Below are positions 63,110-64,000 of a DNA stretch of 64,000 nucleotides, piece by piece. How positions within the stretch are numbered: position 1 is the first letter of the stretch; each line of letters starts with the position of its first letter. Both the position numbers and the translations under genes were made by a program. Origin of the DNA: Cephalopachus bancanus (taxonomy: Eukaryota; Chordata; Mammalia; Primates; Tarsiidae); assembly GCA_027257055.1 (NCBI GenBank), contig JAPVLO010000522.1, positions 1,054,001 to 1,118,000 on the forward strand, read 5' to 3'. The notes under the pieces are model-generated. The model saw only the letters and a list, made by a program, of their open reading frames with translations. It made no database searches and was not told where the DNA came from.

Positions 63110-64000
63110 TACGTGTACTGTGGGTGTGCCTGTGTCTGCAGATGAGAGAGTACATCTGTGGGCATTTGTATGTTCTGGGCACAGGTCCTTCAGCCTGTGA
63201 GTGGTGTCTGGTTGTGTGTGCGTGTGTGTGAGGAAGTTTGTGAGTGTATGAGTGTGAGAATCAGTGTCATAGCCAATATATGTGTGCATGCGTGAGTGTG
63301 AGAACGTGTGTTGAGTGTGTCAAGATGTGCACACACATGTGTGACCATGTATATGTGTGTAAGTGGGCATGTGAGTGTGCAAGTGTGTGAGCAGGTATGT
63401 GTGAGTGTGTGCGAGTGTGTTTGATCATGCCTATGTGTATGAGTACAGTGTGTGTAAGTGTGCATTGTGTGTGTTGAGGGTCCATATGTGTGCAATGTGT
63501 GTGTGTGAGCATGTATATGTGATGAGTGTGTGTATCTGAGTGTTGTATGTCATGAGAAATAAGCGTGTATAGATGTATGAGAGTGTGAGTGTGTCAAGTG
63601 AGAGTATGTGAGCACTGTGTGAGTGTGTATATGGGAGTGGGTATGTGTGTGAGTGTGCATGTAAATATGTGAGTGTGTTGAGTGAGTGGGAGTCATATGA
63701 GTAATGTGTGGGTGTGTGAGCATTAGTATGTATGTGTGTAAGAGAGTGTGTATATATGTGTGAGTGCATGTGTGTGCATACATGAATGTGTGTGTCAAGT
63801 GGGAGTCAGCATATGGTTATGTGTGTGGTGTGTGGTCATGCGCATGTGTGAGTGTGTGTATATATGTGAAAATCAGCATGTGGGTACATGTGTGGATATG
63901 TGCATATGTGAGTGTGTGTGTTGAGTGGGAGTTGGTATATATGTGTGTGGGTGTGCGAGCACGTGTATATGTGAGTGTGAATGTATATGAGAGTAAGTAT
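63110..64000. repeat. Long degenerate (TG)n / TGTGAGTGTG array in TTYH1 intron 1
   Basis: About 900 bases, open to the right, of TGTGTGAGTGTGTATATG-like units with no fixed period. It has strong alternating purine-pyrimidine character. The minus strand encodes only Thr-His-type nonsense. Confidence 0.9.

Noticed and set aside
63047..63798. Thr/His-rich minus-strand ORFs
   Set aside because: Translations of the TG array.
61860..64000. Search for TTYH1 exon 1 within the window
   Set aside because: No ATG-GGG-GCN-type start or matching 42-codon exon is seen; the stretch is MIR-free intron dominated by simple repeats, so exon 1 lies outside.

Overview
The window is primate nuclear DNA carrying the leukocyte-receptor-complex flank that lies on human chromosome 19q13.4, read here in the opposite direction to the human chromosome. 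Four conserved genes are recognised: CDC42EP5 (+, 3.98-4.44 kb), LENG9 (+, 5.83-7.43 kb), LENG8 (-, 8.64-17.28 kb coding, promoter near 18.5 kb) and TTYH1 (-, 45.97-61.86 kb coding, first coding exon beyond the right edge). About sixty Alu-family SINEs show that this is a primate. Their sequence is AluJ-derived with lineage-specific changes and nothing looks like AluS or AluY, so I infer a strepsirrhine, most likely a lemur (about 0.6 confidence), not a monkey or ape. No bacterial or viral gene system is present.

Layout: 0-3.7 kb is repeat-dense flank (Alus, a Tigger/MER2-like DNA element, an unusual run of Alu left arms). 3.9-7.8 kb holds the coding exon of CDC42EP5, a GC-box-rich minisatellite and intronless LENG9. 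7.5-18.7 kb is LENG8, whose 3' UTR converges on and probably overlaps that of LENG9 and whose promoter is a CpG island with CRE, CCAAT and NRF1-like sites. 18.8-45.3 kb is a gene-free interval packed with nested Alus, an old antisense L1 with its 5' UTR, ORF1 and the start of ORF2, smaller L1, LTR-like and mariner relics, and one CTCF-like site. 45.3-64 kb is TTYH1 (exons 2-13), with MER5A, MIR, L2 and Alu insertions, a chromosome-19-type minisatellite and long TG/GA tracts in its first intron.

The genes are not an operon and share no pathway. CDC42EP5 is a CDC42 effector acting on the cytoskeleton. LENG9 joins a CCCH zinc finger to a 2H-phosphoesterase-like domain. LENG8 is a SAC3/GANP-domain nuclear RNA-processing factor. 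TTYH1 is a multi-pass membrane protein of neural cells. The least explained features are the alternating ~126-bp higher-order repeat in front of LENG9, a tenfold hexapeptide expansion inside LENG9, Alu copies whose A and B boxes have become tRNA-like, tandem Alu pairs sharing one target site, an unassigned three-copy repeat family, and a one-base shortfall at the TTYH1 exon 11/12 junction.
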